DNA of 8,359 bases from positions 1 through 8,359 of the forward strand of contig JASHYD010000088.1 of NCBI GenBank assembly GCA_030043175.1, read 5' to 3'. The position numbers were made by a program, and so were the translations under genes. Below are positions 5,586-8,359 of this stretch, in pieces. The notes under the pieces are model-generated. The model was not told the DNA's origin and made no database searches. It saw only the letters and a list, made by a program, of their open reading frames with translations. This DNA is from Xanthobacteraceae bacterium (GTDB taxonomy: Bacteria; Pseudomonadota; Alphaproteobacteria; Rhizobiales; Xanthobacteraceae). Numbering within the stretch: position 1 is the first letter of the stretch; each line of letters opens with the position of its first letter.

Positions 5586-6566
5586 ATGCACAGACGCCGG
5601 TTTCTCGCATCCGCCGCGGCGGCGGCCGGAGCCGCTGCGGCCGGCCGCATCGCTAAAGCACGTACCGCACGCGAGGTCCTGGTGGCGGAACCCGTTCATT
5701 CGACCGGGTATCTGCCGCTCTATATCGCCATGGCCAAAGGCTATTTCGAGGACATCAAGGTCAACCTCGTCACCATCGAAACCGGCAGCGGCCATACGAA
5801 TGCGGTGCTGTCCGGCCAGGCCTTCGCGTTCATCGGCGGCCCCGAGCATAATGCTTTCGCCAAAGCCAAGGGCGCCGAACTGCGCGCCATCGTGGCGTGC
5901 GTGGATCGCGGCAACACGTATATCTGCGCGGCACCCGGCTTTGAGCCCAAAGACGCCGACTGGCCGCGCTATTTCAGGGGCAAGACCATAGCGGTCGGCC
6001 CGCCCGGCGGCACCCCGAACTCGATCATGCGCTATTTGCTCGGCAAATGGAAACTAGACGCCAACAAGGACGTCACGCTGATCGAGACTGCCAACTCCGC
6101 CACAATAGCCGTCGTGCGCGCCAGGCAGGCGCAGATCGCCGGAGCCACCGAGCCGTATGTCACGCAGGGCGTGCGGAATAGAGTATGGGGCGAGCCTTTC
6201 TACAATGTGCCGAAGGAGTTCGGCCCCTATGCGTATTCCACCTTCAACGTACGGCTAGACACCATCCAGAAGGAAGCCGAAGTGGTGCACAGCTTCGTGC
6301 GAGGCATGGTGAAGGGCCTCAAGTTCCTGTACGGCGATCCGGCCGAGGCGAGCGCGATTGCCAAGGCGCAGTTCCCAACTATGCCGATTGAAGACCTGCG
6401 AGCGACGCTTGATCGTTCCTTCAAGGACGAACTTTGGAGCCGCGACGGAATCATCACCCCGGCGTCCTGGGACACTGCCAGTACCGTCGTGCGCGAGGCC
6501 GGCATTCTCAAGGCCGACATCAAATACGACGAGATTATCGACATGAGTTTCGTCAAGAACGGATGA
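5586..6566 (+). CDS. NMT1/SsuA-like periplasmic solute-binding protein with Tat signal
   Basis: This 326-residue protein should capture the substrate in the periplasm and deliver it to the adjacent permease. The N-terminus MHRRRFLASAAAAAGAAAAG has a twin-arginine motif (RRRFL), then an alanine-rich hydrophobic stretch and a probable cleavage site near AKA (23-25), indicating export by the Tat system in a folded state. The mature part follows the NMT1/NrtA/SsuA pattern: HSTGYLPLYIAMAKGYFED (38-56), GSGHTNAVLSGQAFAFIGGPEHNAFAK in the ligand region (68-94), GKTIAVGPPGGTPNS (132-146) and ATEPYVTQG (187-195). The ATG at 5586 has AGGAG at 5575-5579 with 6 nt spacing; an in-frame upstream extension to 5466 lacks such a site and would bury the signal peptide. 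It lies 123 nt after the permease stop, so it probably shares the operon but may be translated more strongly. The ligand is unknown. Confidence 0.92.
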   Translation: MHRRRFLASAAAAAGAAAAGRIAKARTAREVLVAEPVHSTGYLPLYIAMAKGYFEDIKVNLVTIETGSGHTNAVLSGQAFAFIGGPEHNAFAKAKGAELRAIVACVDRGNTYICAAPGFEPKDADWPRYFRGKTIAVGPPGGTPNSIMRYLLGKWKLDANKDVTLIETANSATIAVVRARQAQIAGATEPYVTQGVRNRVWGEPFYNVPKEFGPYAYSTFNVRLDTIQKEAEVVHSFVRGMVKGLKFLYGDPAEASAIAKAQFPTMPIEDLRATLDRSFKDELWSRDGIITPASWDTASTVVREAGILKADIKYDEIIDMSFVKNG

Positions 6567-6591
6567 CGCGAGCGCTGGGTGGTGAGAGATA

Positions 6592-6664
6592 GCGAGACCT
6601 GCCATCGGTCCTCCGGCTGGGAGGTCCCTCGCGCACAACCCATTACACGGCGCTACCGCCTTTT
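6592..6664 (+). terminator. Candidate terminator hairpins after the importer operon
   Basis: Beginning 25 nt after the binding-protein stop, gcgagacct (6592-6600) pairs with aggt-cc-ctcgc (6622-6632), a 9-bp stem with a 2-nt bulge. A short stem ggcg/cgcc with a CTAC loop (6649-6660) follows and leads directly into TTTT (6661-6664). Neither is a textbook intrinsic terminator: the first lacks a T-run and the second has only four pairs. Together they are the best plus-strand stop signal in the gap. Confidence 0.4.
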
Positions 6665-6689
6665 AAGGAGCGACCTGCGGTCGCCCCTT
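6665..6689. repeat. Hairpin between convergent genes
   Basis: Stem gcgacc/ggtcgc (6670-6675 with 6679-6684, loop TGC) is extended by aagg/cctt after one mismatch. It sits between the two candidate terminators of the convergent genes and has no flanking T-run on the 3' side of either strand, so its role is unclear. Confidence 0.4.
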
Positions 6690-6721
6690 CGCCCACCCAC
6701 CTGACCAGATTAAAGCGCCTG

Positions 6722-6751
6722 CATGGGGGCGACCCCAGGCTCGCCCCCATG
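6722..6751 (-). terminator. Strong hairpin just downstream of the Gln-rich gene
   Basis: Arms catgggggcga (6722-6732) and tcgcccccatg (6741-6751) are perfect 11-bp reverse complements with an 8-nt loop. On the minus strand this lies 10 nt after the stop of the Gln-rich gene, the usual place for a terminator. Only a weak T-tract (TTT) follows about 6 nt later, so it may be an inefficient or bidirectional terminator, or an mRNA-stabilising structure. Confidence 0.5.
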
Positions 6752-6761
6752 GCGGCGACAC

Positions 6762-7556
6762 TCAGAACTCGGCGTTGGTCTGAGCGTCGCAGATACCCAT
6801 CCCGATCTGAAGGTGGCCGGAGTCGGGATTGCGCTCGATCAAATGCGTGCACATCGCATGCGATTCCAGCTGGATACCCCCCTGCTGACCATGGCTCGGC
6901 GATCGACCGCGTGATGGCTCGTCCTCAAACTCCTCGCCGGCCTGCCCACCCCGACCCTGACCAGTCGTGTACTCACCCTGCTGGCCGGCGCGTCCCCCGG
7001 TTTCGCCCTGAGTCGGCATCAGCGTTGCGCGTTCGGAAATGCGAGACTTTACCATGGCGGCGCCGTCGCCGACCGGCTGAATATTGATGACGCGCAGATC
7101 GAGGTGAAAATCTTCGACCGAGCCGAGCTTTTCCGACATACTGCTGAGCCCGGCTCCCTGGAGCCGAAGCAGGTCCGACTTGGTAATTGTCACGGACCCA
7201 ATGAACCTGCTTTGCCCTTCGGTTTCGATCGCGTTGGTGCGGCTGAACACCGCATGATCCGCGATATTGTTTTGGCTCCATTGGCGCCACCGCGACGGAT
7301 TGCGCGACTGGACCATCTGGTTGATGTCCCGCTCGATCGTGCCCATGAACTGGCGTACCTCTCGGCCGCTCAGTTGCTGCCCCTCACCTTGCTGATACTG
7401 CTGTGATTGGCCTGGCTGATGCTGTTGTGCTTGACCCGGCTGATACTGCTGTTGCTGAGCTTGTTGCTGCTGAGATTGTTGCTGCGCGAACGCAATTCCG
7501 TTCAGGATGAGAACGATTGCCGCGGATCCCACAAGAATCGCTGGGAGCGACTTCAT
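6762..7556 (-). CDS. Exported glutamine-rich protein of unknown function
   Basis: I do not recognise this 264-residue protein. A Sec-type signal peptide is clear: MKSLPAILVGSAAIVLILNG then IAFA (cleavage after about residue 24). The mature N-terminus (25-61) has 23 Gln in 37 residues, ending in three tandem octapeptides of form (Y/H)Q(P/Q)G(Q/E)xQQ at 38-61. A folded-looking domain follows (62-179), with RQWSQNNIADHAVFS, IGSVTITKSDLLRLQ and VEDFHLDLRVINIQPVGDGAAMVKSRI. This pattern loosely resembles an NTF2/SnoaL-like fold (low certainty). Residues about 183-228 are a Gly/Gln/Glu-rich linker, and the tail IQLESHAMCTHLIERN to ICDAQTNAEF holds two Cys (236, 256) that could form a disulfide in the periplasm. 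GAGGA lies 9 nt before the ATG at 7556 but only 3 nt before the ATG at 7562, which favours the shorter start. It follows hsp20 on the same strand after a 368-nt gap. Confidence 0.82.
   Translation of the reverse strand: MKSLPAILVGSAAIVLILNGIAFAQQQSQQQQAQQQQYQPGQAQQHQPGQSQQYQQGEGQQLSGREVRQFMGTIERDINQMVQSRNPSRWRQWSQNNIADHAVFSRTNAIETEGQSRFIGSVTITKSDLLRLQGAGLSSMSEKLGSVEDFHLDLRVINIQPVGDGAAMVKSRISERATLMPTQGETGGRAGQQGEYTTGQGRGGQAGEEFEDEPSRGRSPSHGQQGGIQLESHAMCTHLIERNPDSGHLQIGMGICDAQTNAEF
7374..7445 (-). repeat. Three 24-bp tandem repeats coding the Gln-rich octapeptide
   Basis: Within the Gln-rich gene, 72 bp encode three consecutive octapeptides YQPGQAQQ, HQPGQSQQ and YQQGEGQQ. The first two differ at two residues and the third has drifted further. 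Preceding it, residues 25-37 are an almost uninterrupted Gln run using both CAG and CAA codons. The arrangement suggests growth by repeat expansion followed by divergence. Confidence 0.8.
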
Positions 7557-7924
7557 TTGCATTGTTCCTCGAAGATGGGTTGATGTTTGTACGCGCAAAG
7601 CCAGCGTTGACCGCCACGCATACGCGCCGGGATAACAACCCACCACAATCTTGGTTCTTGGAAATAGTGTGAAAACGACGCGAGCTGGCGCTGATCGCCG
7701 GCGCGGCTGAGCAGATTGGTCGTGACCGGACCGACATTAGGCATTGCCGCCGCCGACGCGCGGCCGCTCCCTCCGCGCCGCGCCAGCGGGGGCAAATGCC
7801 GCGCAGCCGGACGGCGTCGGCAAAACTGCCGAAGACATGGCCGAGTGGACGGGTCATCGCCGGGCGAGGCCGCCCGACGGTACGCAAGCGCACAAGAAGA
7901 ATATGGGGCCGTCAACAAACGCGA
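7557..7924. other. Gap between hsp20 and the Gln-rich gene (368 bp)
   Basis: No supported gene is visible: open frames on both strands here lack domain motifs and most are continuations of shadows from the neighbours. A perfect small hairpin cgggcg/cgcccg with loop AGGC (7861-7876) lies about 50 nt past the hsp20 stop on the minus strand and may help end that transcript, though no T-run follows. The promoter of the Gln-rich gene is probably in the part near 7563-7680; I could not define its boxes. Confidence 0.5.
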
Positions 7925-8359
7925 TCACGCCGCCTTCACTTCGATCCGGCGCGTCGCGCGTTGCACCTCGGGCGGCTTCGGTACGCGGATCGTCAGCACA
8001 CCCCTATCGTAGCGCGCGTCGACTTTGTCATCGCGGACCTCGAAAGGCAGTCGGATCGAACGCGCGAACGAGCCGAACCGACGCTCCATGTAGGTGGCGC
8101 CCCCCTTCTTTTCCTCCTGCTCGGCCCTCTTCTCACCCCTTATGGTAAGCACGTCGCCGGATAGCGTAACCTCGAAGTCGTTCTCGTTGAGCCCAGGCAG
8201 CTCGGCCGTCACCACGAGTTCTTTCTCGTCCTCGGCAAGGTCGATCGTTGGCGTGACCGCACGCCAGTCGGCGCCCGTACCTCGCAGACCGCGGCCGAAG
8301 TTGTTAAAGAAGTCATCGAACATGCGGTCGACCTCGCGCCGGAACGACACAAAAGGGTC
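7925..8359 (-). CDS. hsp20: Hsp20/alpha-crystallin small heat-shock protein (5' end beyond window)
   Basis: Small heat-shock proteins bind unfolding proteins in the cytoplasm without ATP and hold them for refolding by DnaK/ClpB. The visible 144 residues start within the N-terminal arm (DPFVSFRREVDRMFDDFF), which is typical of the family and implies that the true start lies a few to some tens of codons past the right edge; the GTG at 8348-8350 is probably internal. The alpha-crystallin domain runs from about residue 36 (TPTIDLAEDEKELVV) through AELPGLNENDFEVTLSGDVLTI, RRFGSFARSIRLPFEV and the hallmark GVLTIRVPK (120-128). A short C-terminal tail ends in RRIEVKAA, with an I-x-V oligomerisation motif. 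Everything visible is intact. Heat or sigma-32 control is usual for the family, but the promoter is outside the window. Confidence 0.93.
   Translation of the reverse strand, partial: DPFVSFRREVDRMFDDFFNNFGRGLRGTGADWRAVTPTIDLAEDEKELVVTAELPGLNENDFEVTLSGDVLTIRGEKRAEQEEKKGGATYMERRFGSFARSIRLPFEVRDDKVDARYDRGVLTIRVPKPPEVQRATRRIEVKAA

Noticed and set aside
4812..5849. 345-codon minus-strand open frame opposite permease and binding protein
   Set aside because: It spans two real plus-strand genes, is extremely rich in Arg, Gly, Asp and Glu, and shows no motif; a shadow frame.
7838..7900. tRNA-like stretch containing gccgagtgg
   Set aside because: The phrase resembles the D-arm of Ser/Leu tRNAs, but no matching acceptor stem, anticodon arm or T-arm (GTTCGA) can be found at the right spacing.
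7384..7918. Two long minus-strand frames (7384-7893 and 7553-7918) over the gap and the Gln-rich gene
   Set aside because: Ser/Arg/Ala-rich translations without motifs; one overlaps the Gln-rich gene in another frame, and neither has a credible start signal.

Overview
The window looks like chromosomal DNA of a high-GC alphaproteobacterium. A Rhizobiales/Bradyrhizobium-like host is my best guess. This rests on the EgtB/EgtD type, the strong G/C third-position preference in the genes, and several dispersed palindromic repeats of kinds I associate with that group. This is recognition from memory, not a search result.

Layout. (1) Positions 1-1637, minus strand: an ergothioneine biosynthesis pair, egtB followed 42 nt later by egtD, which runs off the left edge. 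EgtD makes trimethylhistidine (hercynine) and EgtB performs the iron-dependent C-S bond formation and sulfoxidation. (2) Positions 1680-2422: mostly non-coding, with a tandem 12-bp duplication, a REP-like palindrome, a perfect 10-bp-stem hairpin just ahead of the next gene, and one doubtful 66-codon ORF with a good ribosome binding site. (3) Positions 2423-3301, plus strand: an alpha/beta-hydrolase with an intact catalytic triad. (4) Positions 3302-3711: non-coding, with a perfect 15-bp tandem duplication and a second palindromic repeat. (5) Positions 3712-6566, plus strand: a complete NitT/TauT-type ABC importer in the order ATPase, permease (2 nt gap), Tat-exported NMT1-like solute-binding protein. 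(6) Positions 6567-6761: a cluster of hairpins between convergent genes. (7) Positions 6762-7556, minus strand: an exported Gln-rich protein of unknown function with an 8-residue tandem repeat. (8) Positions 7925-8359, minus strand: an Hsp20 small heat-shock chaperone, cut by the right edge.

How the genes may work together. The egtB-egtD pair makes the redox-protective thiol ergothioneine. The three ABC genes should form one periplasm-to-cytoplasm importer for a small organic or oxyanion substrate that the sequence does not identify. The hydrolase upstream on the same strand may act on the imported compound, but 410 nt of repeat-bearing DNA separates them, so joint function is only inferred. 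Hsp20 and the Gln-rich protein suggest a stress-related end of the window, again by inference.

I see no phage, CRISPR, transposase or defence genes. The least explained items are the Gln-rich exported protein, the palindromic repeat apparently translated inside the EgtB N-terminus, and the hairpin ahead of the hydrolase.
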